Shown: in pieces, positions 34,578 through 42,746 of the stretch
How the letters are laid out: every line of letters begins with the position of its first letter
Numbering within the stretch: position 1 is the first letter of the stretch
From: Paenibacillus contaminans
GTDB taxonomy: Bacteria > Bacillota > Bacilli > Paenibacillales > NBRC-103111
Assembly (NCBI RefSeq): GCF_003285015.1
Contig: NZ_QMFB01000012.1
Span: 186,001 to 250,000, forward strand
Direction of reading: 5' to 3'
Length of the DNA stretch: 64,000 nt
Notes under the pieces: model-generated
What the model saw: the letters and a program-made list of their open reading frames with translations, nothing else
Told to the model about the DNA's origin: nothing
Databases searched by the model: none
Position numbers and translations under genes: made by a program

Positions 34578-35331
34578 AGGGATTTTCATTGCCCCATCTT
34601 TCAACTGCTTTCTTGTGTAATTCTTTATACACTTCTTTTAAATCATCAAATTGTTCAAAAATCTCAGATGATGTTTTTGTTTGTAAATGACAGTTTATAT
34701 AGCTAGATAACGCAATCATTGAATAATTTATTGCATTCTCTAAAGCAAACCAGCTAACTCTTATAGAAGGTTCGCTTGTTTCTGGCCCAAAGATTGCGAC
34801 CACAGAGTTTCCTTCCATTGAATATACATGATTTTTTTGTATAAGTGGATTGCCATGCTTAACCATACATAATTGTCTATAATTGTTATACTCCCGCTCG
34901 GAGAGTTCTTTATAATTTGGTGCGTTAATATTCTTTAAACCTTGTTCAGTTAGCTTCTTTACAGAGATAAATAAATTCGATGGATCTTCATGATTAATCC
35001 ATTTATCAGCTAAATCGTTGTTGTTTCCTATATACGCTATCATAAAAGCTGATTCGTATAATGACGAAGCCAGTGTAGCGGCTTGAATTGAGTATCCTCT
35101 TGCTGATAAAATTGAAGCGGCCCTTAAATCGTTCAATATTTTTGCTAATAAAGAAGTAACAACTTTTATTGAGCTTGTCACATTATTGACATCCATCACT
35201 GGAAATGCTTCGATTGATTTCGCAATTACATTACAACAGTTCTTACAACCAATTAAATGTAGTTGCATTTCATCCATTAATTGACCTTCAATTATTTTTT
35301 CACCTTCGTCAATGAGTGGTTGATTGTTCAT
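34564..35331 (-). CDS. DUF5677/HEPN-like protein (first cargo gene after rlmH)
   Basis: 255 residues, helical. The pattern of a long helix DLRAASILSARGYSIQAATL followed by ASSLYESAFMIAYIGNN and, later, YKELSEREYNNYRQLC-MVKHGNP resembles DUF5677-type proteins, which have a HEPN-like helical fold with a conserved His near the end of a helix. HEPN proteins are often RNases or toxin parts. The assignment is tentative. The ATG has AAGGAAGG eight bases upstream. It is the first complete gene downstream of rlmH. Confidence 0.65.
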   Translation of the reverse strand: MNNQPLIDEGEKIIEGQLMDEMQLHLIGCKNCCNVIAKSIEAFPVMDVNNVTSSIKVVTSLLAKILNDLRAASILSARGYSIQAATLASSLYESAFMIAYIGNNNDLADKWINHEDPSNLFISVKKLTEQGLKNINAPNYKELSEREYNNYRQLCMVKHGNPLIQKNHVYSMEGNSVVAIFGPETSEPSIRVSWFALENAINYSMIALSSYINCHLQTKTSSEIFEQFDDLKEVYKELHKKAVERWGNENPLPEL

Positions 35332-35361
35332 TTAAATTTCCTTCCTTTCAATTTGTTTCAG

Positions 35362-35381
35362 ATAACGTCGTATTCACGAAC
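35362..35381. repeat. 20-bp sequence shared with 23268-23287
   Basis: Identical to ATAACGTCGTATTCACGAAC at 23268. It is followed here by a short hairpin at 35395-35412 (CGAAAACA with TGTTTTCG). Confidence 0.8.
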
Positions 35382-35506
35382 ATAATGAACCTCCCGAAAA
35401 CACCTGTTTTCGAAGCTTATTAACCATAATTTTATGCTAATTATCTTTCATCGCAACGGTTAGGAACAGGGCGAATGTATGGCGAACCAAACTTTCTACA
35501 CCCCAA

Positions 35507-35534
35507 TTTTTCGCCGTCACTTATGATATGGTTC
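35507..35534 (-). repeat. att-like site A at the end of intact rlmH
   Basis: Leftward reading gives GAACCATATCATAAGTGA, the codons Glu-Pro-Tyr-His-Lys-stop of RlmH, immediately followed by CGGCGAAAAA. This site is the reference for the other ten copies. It corresponds in position and coding sense to the staphylococcal SCC insertion site, where RlmH ends in Glu-Ala-Tyr-His-Lys. Confidence 0.88.
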
Positions 35535-35996
35535 CCTCCGAATAATCTTAAACGCCCTATATACCTGCTCGGTCAAAACAAGCCGCATCAGCTGGTGCGG
35601 GTAGGTCAATCGGCCGAACGACAGCTTCTGGTCGGCGCGCTTCAGCACGGCAGCGGCGAGCCCATTAGAGCCGCCGATGACGAAGGCGAGCTGGCTGCGG
35701 CCGTACGTGCCGAGGCGGTCGATCTGCTGCGCCAGCTCCTCCGACGACCAGAGGCTGCCGTCGATGGCCAGTGCGATGACATGCGTGTCCGGCTTGATAT
35801 GCGCAAGAATGCGCTCGCCCTCGCGGTTCTTAACCTGCTCCTCCTCCGCCTCGCTCATCGTCTCCGGCGCTTTCTCGTCCGGCACCTCCACGACCTGCAT
35901 CTTCGCATACGGGCCCATTCGCTTTAAATACTCGTTAATGCCGTCGGCCATAAACTTTTCCTTCAGCTTGCCGACTGCGATGATTTGAATGTTCAT
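35517..35996 (-). CDS. rlmH: 23S rRNA pseudouridine-1915 N3-methyltransferase RlmH
   Basis: 159 residues, full length for the family. It is a SPOUT-class methyltransferase that modifies the pseudouridine in helix 69 of 23S rRNA. Seen here: N-terminal IQIIAVGKLKEKF, the SAM-knot motifs FVIGGSNGLA and KLSFGRLTYPHQLMRLVLTE, and the terminal EPYHK. The gene is intact although its last codons form the att-like site, since that insertion type rebuilds the C-terminus. It follows htrA and the CxxH/CxxC gene, as in other Bacillales. Confidence 0.98.
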   Translation of the reverse strand: MNIQIIAVGKLKEKFMADGINEYLKRMGPYAKMQVVEVPDEKAPETMSEAEEEQVKNREGERILAHIKPDTHVIALAIDGSLWSSEELAQQIDRLGTYGRSQLAFVIGGSNGLAAAVLKRADQKLSFGRLTYPHQLMRLVLTEQVYRAFKIIRREPYHK

Positions 35997-36059
35997 ATGT
36001 GCGACTCTCCCTCATTTTTTCACGTGGAACATTTTTCCTTATCTGCTCCTAGCCTTACA

Positions 36060-36092
36060 AAGCAAAAAGGGAGAGCTTTCGCTCCCCCTCTC
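36060..36092 (-). terminator. Terminator after the CxxH/CxxC gene
   Basis: AAAAAGGGAGAGC and GCTCCCCCTCTC form an imperfect stem around TTTC. Leftward transcripts would end in CTTTTTG. Confidence 0.55.
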
Positions 36093-36099
36093 GCCCTAT

Positions 36100-36273
36100 T
36101 CACACGACCAGAAAACGTCCGAATTGTTCGCAGCCTTGCTCTTCGCAGCAGGCCGGCGGCGTCCAATCGGGAAAACGCGTCTCCAGCAGATCGACCAGAT
36201 CGGGCGCTTCTTCGTATTCATCTACGAACCGGTCGATGGCCAGCTCCAGATGTTCTTTGCAAACGACAAACAT
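36100..36273 (-). CDS. CxxH/CxxC family small protein
   Basis: 57 residues, recognised by VCKEHLE near the N-terminus (C-x-x-H) and the cysteine cluster CCEEQGC toward the end. This matches the small CxxH/CxxC proteins commonly encoded beside htrA and rlmH in Bacillales. The ATG follows GGGGG by six bases. It probably binds a metal; function is unknown. It lies 45 bp after htrA. Confidence 0.88.
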   Translation of the reverse strand: MFVVCKEHLELAIDRFVDEYEEAPDLVDLLETRFPDWTPPACCEEQGCEQFGRFLVV

Positions 36274-36318
36274 GTGCGTCCCCCAATTTGAATGGCCATA
36301 ACGCCGTCCGTCTACAGA

Positions 36319-37455
36319 CTACAGCTCCCCGAGCGTAAGCGAAGCAGTCGCTTTCTTCCCTGCCCGATAGTATGTGATGGACAGCTTATCGCCGATCTTC
36401 TTCTCGTTATACAAATATTTGCGCAATGCCAAAGCGGAATTGATCGGCTTGCCGTCAAGCTCGACGATCACGTCGCTGGTTTTGAGCCCTGCTTCTTTAG
36501 CCGGGCCGGATGCGTCCAGTACGATAACTCCAGTTTTCACATCGTCGGGCAATTTTAGTACATCGAGACCGGTTTGATACGATTGCAAATCTTCAAGCGT
36601 AATGCCCATAGCCGGGCGTTTAACTTTATGATCTTGTATGAGTGCTTCAAGAATAGGCTTCGCTTCGTTAATCGGAATCGCGAACCCGAGTCCCTCTACG
36701 CCGGTCGTCGCGATTTTCAAGCTGTTGATCCCGATGACTTTACCATCCAGGCCGACCAAAGGTCCGCCGCTGTTTCCTTGGTTAATCGCCGCATCGGTTT
36801 GAATGACGTCGATCTCCCAGTCGAGCTCGCCGTTCTGTCCGAGCGAAACCGGGATGTTGCTCTTAGGCCGGCTGATTACACCGGTGGTAACCGTCTGCGA
36901 GAAGTCCAATCCAAGCGGATTGCCGATCGCGATGGCCGTCTGACCTGCCTTAAGCAAGTCCGAATTGCCGAACTCGGCTACGCTCGTCACGTCGCCCGCG
37001 TCGATTTCCAGCACCGCCAAATCGGTGTACAGATCTTTGCCGAGAACGGTCGCTTTCTTCCGCTTGCCGTCAGGAAGAACGATTTCAAAATCCGTCCCGC
37101 CGTCAATAACGTGATAATTGGTAGCGATTCGCGCTTTCCCGCCCGTTTTCTGAAAAATGATGCCCGAACCGAGACCCAAGCCCATCATCTTATCCTGCTT
37201 GGCGTCTTTCACTGTGCTTAGCACGCTGACAACCGCAGGCTTCACCTTGTCGGCCGCCGCCACTACTTGGTCATGGCCTCCGGTAGCAGCCGGGCGAAGG
37301 ATTGCAACAAGCCCTAAACAAAGGAGAGCCCCCAATACGGCGGCAATAATGGCCACCCATACGATGCCGCCGCCGTTCTGAGGCTGTCTGTTCCATCCCC
37401 GCTGTCCCCATCTGGACATCTTGGTGGAGTAAAAATCGTCTTGAAAAAAGCTCAA
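36319..37455 (-). CDS. htrA: Membrane-anchored HtrA-type serine protease with PDZ domain
   Basis: 378 residues from a TTG start with GGAGAGGG just upstream. A cytoplasmic N-terminus and one membrane segment (about residues 30-52) are followed by a trypsin-like domain. The catalytic triad is visible: His in NYHVIDGG, Asp in TDLAVLEI, and Ser in GNSGGPL. A C-terminal PDZ domain contains GLKTSDVIVELDGKPI. HtrA proteins degrade misfolded envelope proteins outside the membrane. The gene lies in the conserved walRK-linked order. Confidence 0.95.
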   Translation of the reverse strand: MSFFQDDFYSTKMSRWGQRGWNRQPQNGGGIVWVAIIAAVLGALLCLGLVAILRPAATGGHDQVVAAADKVKPAVVSVLSTVKDAKQDKMMGLGLGSGIIFQKTGGKARIATNYHVIDGGTDFEIVLPDGKRKKATVLGKDLYTDLAVLEIDAGDVTSVAEFGNSDLLKAGQTAIAIGNPLGLDFSQTVTTGVISRPKSNIPVSLGQNGELDWEIDVIQTDAAINQGNSGGPLVGLDGKVIGINSLKIATTGVEGLGFAIPINEAKPILEALIQDHKVKRPAMGITLEDLQSYQTGLDVLKLPDDVKTGVIVLDASGPAKEAGLKTSDVIVELDGKPINSALALRKYLYNEKKIGDKLSITYYRAGKKATASLTLGEL

Positions 37456-37750
37456 TCCATCCCTCTCCCTTCTGACGGATCGTCAGCCCTAAACCGGTGA
37501 ACCCGGCATCTATCTTAACTTTCCTATATCCGATCAAAAACGCGTTACTGCAGCGGAACAAAACCCGCCGAATGAACAAGGATAAACGCCTACCGGTGTC
37601 TTTGACCATGGCGTTTACCGGGATTTAGAGCACTCCACGATATACTTTCGGATAAACGAAAATAATCGGAATGTTTTTGTGAACGCTTGACTACAATAGT
37701 AACACAAAAGAAAGACAAAAATCATAGTTTCCTAGAAAAGGAGAATCGGG
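37456..37750. other. Intergenic region with an interspersed repeat
   Basis: No gene. Most of it is the repeat at 37580-37658, whose inverted halves GATAAACGCC and GGCGTTTACC can pair. Confidence 0.6.
37580..37658. repeat. Intergenic interspersed repeat, copy 1
   Basis: Closely matches 43642-43723: GATAAACGCCTA at one end, TTTACCGGGATTTAGA in the middle, and CACGATATACTTTC near the end. An internal GATAAACGCC / GGCGTTTACC pairing suggests a small palindromic element. Confidence 0.75.
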
Positions 37751-37957
37751 ATGAATCGTATATTCAATCACTTGGAGCAAGTCGATTTGATCGGCAAACT
37801 GGCCGACATGAAAGAACAGCACTACCGGCAAACCGTCTTGATCAGCGCGCTGCTGGAGCTATTGATCGAGAAGGGGCAGCTTACGCACAGCGAGCTTGAA
37901 AACAAACTCGTTCAGCTGGACGCCATCAATCCTGATCCAATCTATCCCAAGCAGTAG
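37751..37957 (+). CDS. Small conserved-looking helical protein
   Basis: 68 residues (NRIFNHLEQVDLIGKLADMK at the start), with AAAAGGAG before the ATG. Amphipathic helices are predicted throughout and no membrane segment is seen. It runs against walJ and their 3' ends overlap by 32 bp. The family is not recognised. Confidence 0.7.
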   Translation: MNRIFNHLEQVDLIGKLADMKEQHYRQTVLISALLELLIEKGQLTHSELENKLVQLDAINPDPIYPKQ

Positions 37958-38726
37958 GCCGGTCGAAGTATGTATCCATCAGTTTGACCTGCTCCTCCGT
38001 GATCCGCTGCCCTTCAAGTATGTTGCCGACCGTCAGCCGCGCCAAATCCATCATGTTGTGATCGCGGCTCAAATGCGCTAAATAAACCCGCTTCGTCTTG
38101 GACGAAAGGATGTCGATAAGTCCTTCGCCTGCCGCCTCATTGGACAAGTGGCCGACGTCGCTCAGAATGCGGCGTTTGATGTTCCACGGATACTTGCCCA
38201 TGCGCAGCATCTCGATATCGTGATTGGATTCGAGCACCAGAACGTCCGAATCCTTGATTTTCTCTTTTACCTTGCCGCTCATATAGCCGAGATCCGTTGC
38301 CAGACTCAGCTTCTGCTCTCCTTCATGGAAGCAATACCCTACGGGCTCCGCCGCATCGTGCGAAATACCGAACGATTCGATCTGCATCGTGCCGATCTCG
38401 AGCAGCCCGCCCGTATCGAGGACGCGCCTGTTGGATTCGGCAATCTCGCCGATCTGCCGGTCCAGCTCCGCCCACGTTTTCTCGTTGGCGTAGATCGGAA
38501 GGTCAAACTTGCGCGCAACAGCGCCAAGCCCTTTAATATGATCCGCATGCTCATGCGTCACCACTATGGCATCCAGGTCGCTGCCGCACATGCCGCGCTC
38601 CTGCAGCAGCTCGTCGATCTTCTTCGCGCTGAAGCCGGCGTCCACGAGCACCTTCGTTTCCTCGTTCGTCACTACCGTAGCGTTTCCTGTGGATCCGCTG
38701 GATAAAACACTAAACCGTAACCCCAT
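37926..38726 (-). CDS. walJ: Metallo-beta-lactamase-fold hydrolase WalJ (YycJ)
   Basis: 266 residues from the ATG at 38726, where GGGAGCAGGG lies upstream; earlier in-frame starts extend a non-homologous Arg/Ala-rich leader. The metal-binding core is intact: VTHEHADHIKG (residues about 57-67), SHDAAEPVGY and HLSRDHNMMD. YycJ/WalJ is a cytoplasmic nuclease-like MBL protein linked to DNA repair and to coordination of replication with cell-wall control. Last gene of the walRK operon. Confidence 0.93.
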   Translation of the reverse strand: MGLRFSVLSSGSTGNATVVTNEETKVLVDAGFSAKKIDELLQERGMCGSDLDAIVVTHEHADHIKGLGAVARKFDLPIYANEKTWAELDRQIGEIAESNRRVLDTGGLLEIGTMQIESFGISHDAAEPVGYCFHEGEQKLSLATDLGYMSGKVKEKIKDSDVLVLESNHDIEMLRMGKYPWNIKRRILSDVGHLSNEAAGEGLIDILSSKTKRVYLAHLSRDHNMMDLARLTVGNILEGQRITEEQVKLMDTYFDRPTAWDRLDQD

Positions 38727-38833
38727 AATCCCTGCTCCCTCTGCCCTTTCATACATGCTGTCGTTCGTGCTGCGATCATGGTGCGTTCGATACTTACTGC
38801 CGTCCATTCCGCCCAAATACGCCTCTGGCAACC

Positions 38834-39571
38834 TCACTCCCGCTGCTCCTGCGGCCGTTCCAGCTCGCCGTTGAACGCCTGAACATAATACGGGACGCCC
38901 TCCGCGAGCACGACGCGCCAAGTAGGCAGCATGACCTGCGTCTCGGAGTCGAATTGCTGCCCATGATAGCCCAGCCGAACGTCTGCTATGACAGAGCCTT
39001 CCGGCAAATTTTCGGCCAGGCTTCGAATCGCCGTATAGGCCGAAATAACCTTCTGCTCTTTGTGCTCTCCTCCTGATTGTACTTCAACCGCCGTCTGTTT
39101 AAAACCGTTGATTTCGCCTTTTTGTCCATATAGATGGAGCGTTGCGTCGAAGAGCGGCATGTCGCTCATCACCTGATAGAAAACGTACTCGTCATCGCGG
39201 GTAAGCGCCGTATCCAGCTTATACGCATTCGCATTCTCCACCGGCAGCTTCGCGATAACCTCTTTAAGCCCGCTTCGGCTGATTAAGTTCACGTACTTGA
39301 TCGGCTGCTGGAGGGTGACCTTCTCCGCATTGCGGTATTTCTCCTGCAGCTTCACGGTAATCTGTCCAAGCTTCGGCGTATCTTTCGGAACATCCGCGAG
39401 CACCCGGATGTTCTTGTTCGCGAGCAGCTTATTCGTCTCTTCGATAATGCTGGCCGTATTGGTTTCCGAATAGGGCTGGCTGAAGCGCGTCACCCACAGC
39501 TGATAGCCGAGCAGCACATTCAGAAACAAGAACGATACGATCATAATCATCTTCGCCCGTCCCCAATCCAT
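38834..39571 (-). CDS. yycI: Two-component system regulatory protein YycI (WalI)
   Basis: 245 residues: a short cytoplasmic start, one membrane anchor (MIMIVSFLFLNVLLGYQLWV, residues about 8-27) and an external domain. Position and architecture match YycI, which with YycH binds the WalK sensor in the membrane and restrains its kinase activity. About 47 bp separate it from yycH. Confidence 0.93.
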   Translation of the reverse strand: MDWGRAKMIMIVSFLFLNVLLGYQLWVTRFSQPYSETNTASIIEETNKLLANKNIRVLADVPKDTPKLGQITVKLQEKYRNAEKVTLQQPIKYVNLISRSGLKEVIAKLPVENANAYKLDTALTRDDEYVFYQVMSDMPLFDATLHLYGQKGEINGFKQTAVEVQSGGEHKEQKVISAYTAIRSLAENLPEGSVIADVRLGYHGQQFDSETQVMLPTWRVVLAEGVPYYVQAFNGELERPQEQRE

Positions 39572-39618
39572 CCGTTCACCTCCGCTTCATCGTTCCTTCG
39601 CCTCGTCCTGCAGAACAC

Positions 39619-40899
39619 TTACAGGAACTCGAACGTCCCATCCCTCAGCTCAACCGCCCAACGTGGAATCAACTCGATATACTGATCCGTGACAACCGCC
39701 TGATAAGCCGGGAAAATCGCCGCCGCCATGACTCTTCGCGGGTAAAGGCTGATCATGTCGTCAAGCTCTTTGCCGCCCGGCAGCGATGCTTCCGTACGGG
39801 TGGCGTTGTTAAGATCGGGAATAACCGTCGAGCGCTCGTAGTTGGACAAAACGCCTTTCTGCAGCACAACCTTGATGTAACCGAAATTTTCGTTCCTGCT
39901 GTTTATAATAGGGACATTGTCGATGAACTGCCTGAATATGAAGGTTTGCGGCCCGAAGGATTGCTTGGGCGTAATCTTGCTGAGCATGTATTTGCTGTTC
40001 CAGCCGCCGTGCTGATTGACGAACTGAATGCCCGACAACAGATTGCCCTTGACGTCGGAACGGCTTTCGGCCGGCGTAAAAATCGGATCCGAATAGCTGA
40101 ACCAGCGCTGGTCCGGCTTTATTTGCAGTCCCTTTTTGCTATCCGTATAGATTTGCGAGCCGTCGCGCTCCTGAAGGAACCGCGTCAGCCCCGGGTCGAC
40201 GAACAAGCTGCGTTTAAGCTGATCGGCCGTAAATTGCGTGTACGGCATCCGGATTTTGGCCATGGCGATCGGCTGCTCCGGCAAATAGAAATCGCCGTCC
40301 TCGGAATGATATTTCGTCAGAAACTCCCCGAACCCGACTGCCTTCTCTACGTCCTTGGCGAGCACATCCGCCTTCACGACTTCATAAACGGTCGTCCCCG
40401 TCTCCGTGAAAAAGTACGTTTTGACGTCCTCTTTGTTGTCCTTGATATAGATCCAAATTTTCGTGATGTAATCGTTGTCCGTCGGCAAATCCTCATTGAT
40501 CCGCAGCATGGTCTGCAGGATATTAAGCGGTATCGCGTCTTTGAAGCGCACCTCGAACCCGACTTGATTGTTGCGGATATCCTCAAGGTGAATGCCGGCA
40601 GTCACCAAGTTCGTTTTGCGCAGCCCGTCGAACGTCCGCCGTTTCAGCAGGTCGTTGTAAATCCGCTCGTAAAACTGGTGATCGAAGGGCAGAACCGTAT
40701 GACTCTTTTTGCCAAAATGCAGAACGATCTCGCTCGGATAAAGCAGGTCCGATAACTCCGCCTGCGTGCCGTCAAGCCGCGTCTCCACATAGTCCTGCGC
40801 GATCGGCTCGAACTTCGGCGTCCCGTACGCGAGCAGATAGCTCTGCACGAGACTTAACGCGACGAGCAGGGTGAGGAGGACCGATTTGAATTTTTCCAC
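39619..40899 (-). CDS. yycH: Two-component system regulatory protein YycH (WalH)
   Basis: 426 residues with an N-terminal membrane segment (KSVLLTLLVALSLVQSYLLA) and a long external region, as in YycH. It starts with GTG, the G shared with the TAG stop of walK, so translation is coupled. YycH and YycI together inhibit WalK. Confidence 0.93.
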   Translation of the reverse strand: MEKFKSVLLTLLVALSLVQSYLLAYGTPKFEPIAQDYVETRLDGTQAELSDLLYPSEIVLHFGKKSHTVLPFDHQFYERIYNDLLKRRTFDGLRKTNLVTAGIHLEDIRNNQVGFEVRFKDAIPLNILQTMLRINEDLPTDNDYITKIWIYIKDNKEDVKTYFFTETGTTVYEVVKADVLAKDVEKAVGFGEFLTKYHSEDGDFYLPEQPIAMAKIRMPYTQFTADQLKRSLFVDPGLTRFLQERDGSQIYTDSKKGLQIKPDQRWFSYSDPIFTPAESRSDVKGNLLSGIQFVNQHGGWNSKYMLSKITPKQSFGPQTFIFRQFIDNVPIINSRNENFGYIKVVLQKGVLSNYERSTVIPDLNNATRTEASLPGGKELDDMISLYPRRVMAAAIFPAYQAVVTDQYIELIPRWAVELRDGTFEFL

Positions 40900-42746
40900 T
40901 AGGCCGTCTCCTCCTCCCGTACATAGGGCAGCGTAAAGGTGACCTTCGTTCCGTGATTATATTCCGATTCCAAAACAATCGCGCCGCCATGCGCTTTTAT
41001 AATTTCCCGGGCAATCGACAGACCGAGGCCGGTACCGCCCATATTTCGCGATCTTGCCTTATCCACCCGATAGAAACGTTCGAAAATACGGTCCAAATCC
41101 TTCTTCGGAATGCCGATGCCATTGTCTTTAACGGCTACTTCCACCGTCTCGCTGTCGGATAACCGGGCGGAAACCGTTATTTGGCCGCCGTCTCCGGTAT
41201 ATTTGATCGCATTCGAAACGAGATTGTCGAGCACCTGGTCGATTTTATCCCGATCCAGCAGCACTTCCCCGATTTCGTCCGCAACCTCGATGGCGATATC
41301 GATTCGCCGCTGCTGCAGCTGAAATGAAAAACGGTCTGCGACCTCGTCCAGCATTTCCCCTACGCTCGTCCATGACTTTGCGAGGATCGCCTGCTTCGAA
41401 TCGAGCCGCGACAAATGGAGCAGATCCGTTACAAGCCGGATCATCCGTTCCGTCTCGCTGCGCGTCACGCCGATGAATCGGTGCGCTAACGCCGGTTCCT
41501 CCAGCGCCCCGTCCTCTAACGCCTCCAGATAGCTTTTAATCGTCGTCAGCGGCGTCCGCAGCTCATGGGACACGTTGGCTACGAACTCGCGCCGGGCAAG
41601 CTCCAGCTCCTCCTGCTCCGTTACATCGTGCAGCACGACGATCGTCCCCGTCACACCCAGATCGCGCCGGTGAATCGGCGTAAACGTTACGCGGATTTTA
41701 CGATCCTCGTCCTGGGGCTGTATCCGCTCGATCATAATCGGCGTCCCTCTTTGTTCGCCGTTAATACGGCTCAGCGCCACTTCTTTATCGAGCTCCAGCA
41801 CCTTGTACAAATTGCTGCCGAGCGCTTCGTTCTCTTCGAGCTGAAGCATTTGCTTCGCACGCTGGTTGATCAGGATAACATGATCCTGGTCATCAGCGGC
41901 AACGACGCCGTCGCTCATGTTCGACAAGATCGAGGAGAGCTTCTCCTTCTCCTCCTCGTTGACCGAGAGCGCTTCCTTAAGCCGGTTCGTCATGTAATTA
42001 AACGCGAAGCTCAGCTGACCGATCTCGTCGTAGCTGAATACCTTCACCTTTTGATTGAAATTGCCCTCCGCCACCGAGGTTACCTGCTTCGTTATTTCTT
42101 TAATCGGACTCGTGATCGTATGCGATAGAATAACGCCGAGCAATGCCGTCATCGCAACCGAGATCAGCGTCCCCGACAGGAAAATGCGGTTAATCCGGGT
42201 CGTCGTATTGTAAATTTCCTCCATTGAAGCGACGATATATACCGCCCCGATGACCTTCGTATCGCTGGAGACCGGCTTCGCGATCGCCTTCTTCCGATAG
42301 CCGTCCGTATCGAGAAACACCTGTTCGTTATCTTTGTCCTTAATGTTCTGCAGGGCACGGCTGACGACCAGCTGCGTATTTTTCTGCCCGACGATCGATT
42401 TGGAATTTTGCTGCGACGTGCTGATGACGATACCGCTGGCATCGATAATCTGAATATCCCAGTTGCTGACACGGTTCCATTCCATAACGAAATCGGTGAT
42501 CGATTCCTCACCCGGCTTCTTCCCGTCCCCGGACTTGCTCTCCTGATTGACGGATAGCTTAGGCTCCACGTAATCGGCCAGCAGCAGCGCCTGTTTATTC
42601 AGCGTATCGGTGAAATTGTTCATAAACGAGCTTTCCGTCGTCCGGACGAAATAAATACCGATCAACTGCATCGCGAACAATATAAGCAGCACGTAAATCA
42701 AAATAAACTTGATTTGAATCGTCCGAACGAATCGAAAACCTTTCAT
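40899..42746 (-). CDS. walK: Cell-wall sensor histidine kinase WalK
   Basis: 615 residues. Two membrane segments (about residues 11-31 and 183-205) flank an external PAS-like domain. Then come HAMP, a PAS domain (about 265-370), the H-box NVSHELRTPLTTIKSYLEAL with the phosphorylated His, and an ATPase domain with N (DNLVSNAIKYT), G1 (DNGIGIPKKD) and G2 (GTGLGLSI) boxes. It phosphorylates WalR and controls cell-wall metabolism genes. It overlaps walR by four bases. Confidence 0.97.
   Translation of the reverse strand: MKGFRFVRTIQIKFILIYVLLILFAMQLIGIYFVRTTESSFMNNFTDTLNKQALLLADYVEPKLSVNQESKSGDGKKPGEESITDFVMEWNRVSNWDIQIIDASGIVISTSQQNSKSIVGQKNTQLVVSRALQNIKDKDNEQVFLDTDGYRKKAIAKPVSSDTKVIGAVYIVASMEEIYNTTTRINRIFLSGTLISVAMTALLGVILSHTITSPIKEITKQVTSVAEGNFNQKVKVFSYDEIGQLSFAFNYMTNRLKEALSVNEEEKEKLSSILSNMSDGVVAADDQDHVILINQRAKQMLQLEENEALGSNLYKVLELDKEVALSRINGEQRGTPIMIERIQPQDEDRKIRVTFTPIHRRDLGVTGTIVVLHDVTEQEELELARREFVANVSHELRTPLTTIKSYLEALEDGALEEPALAHRFIGVTRSETERMIRLVTDLLHLSRLDSKQAILAKSWTSVGEMLDEVADRFSFQLQQRRIDIAIEVADEIGEVLLDRDKIDQVLDNLVSNAIKYTGDGGQITVSARLSDSETVEVAVKDNGIGIPKKDLDRIFERFYRVDKARSRNMGGTGLGLSIAREIIKAHGGAIVLESEYNHGTKVTFTLPYVREEETA

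Larger units (their letters stand above)
3743..35534 (-). mobile_element. Tandem array of SCC-like cassettes downstream of rlmH
   Basis: Eleven direct copies of a motif that ends in the last codons of rlmH (centres near 3.77, 12.27, 14.75, 17.97, 21.45, 23.50, 25.73, 28.08, 33.18, 34.13 and 35.52 kb) divide this region into blocks of unrelated accessory genes. All copies have the same orientation. Most blocks are AT-richer than the rlmH-proximal core and carry resistance, kinase, nuclease-like or stress genes. Staphylococcal SCC elements are known to insert into the 3' end of rlmH through large serine recombinases and to accumulate in tandem. The identification here rests on site position, repeat structure and a recombinase relic; it is inferred, as no intact recombinase is seen. 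The left limit is uncertain. Confidence 0.75.

Noticed and set aside
40953..41162. Many frames antisense to walK, purA, gdpP, dnaB and the AAA+ gene
   Set aside because: GC-rich third positions in the real genes keep the opposite strand open. No independent start sites or families were seen.
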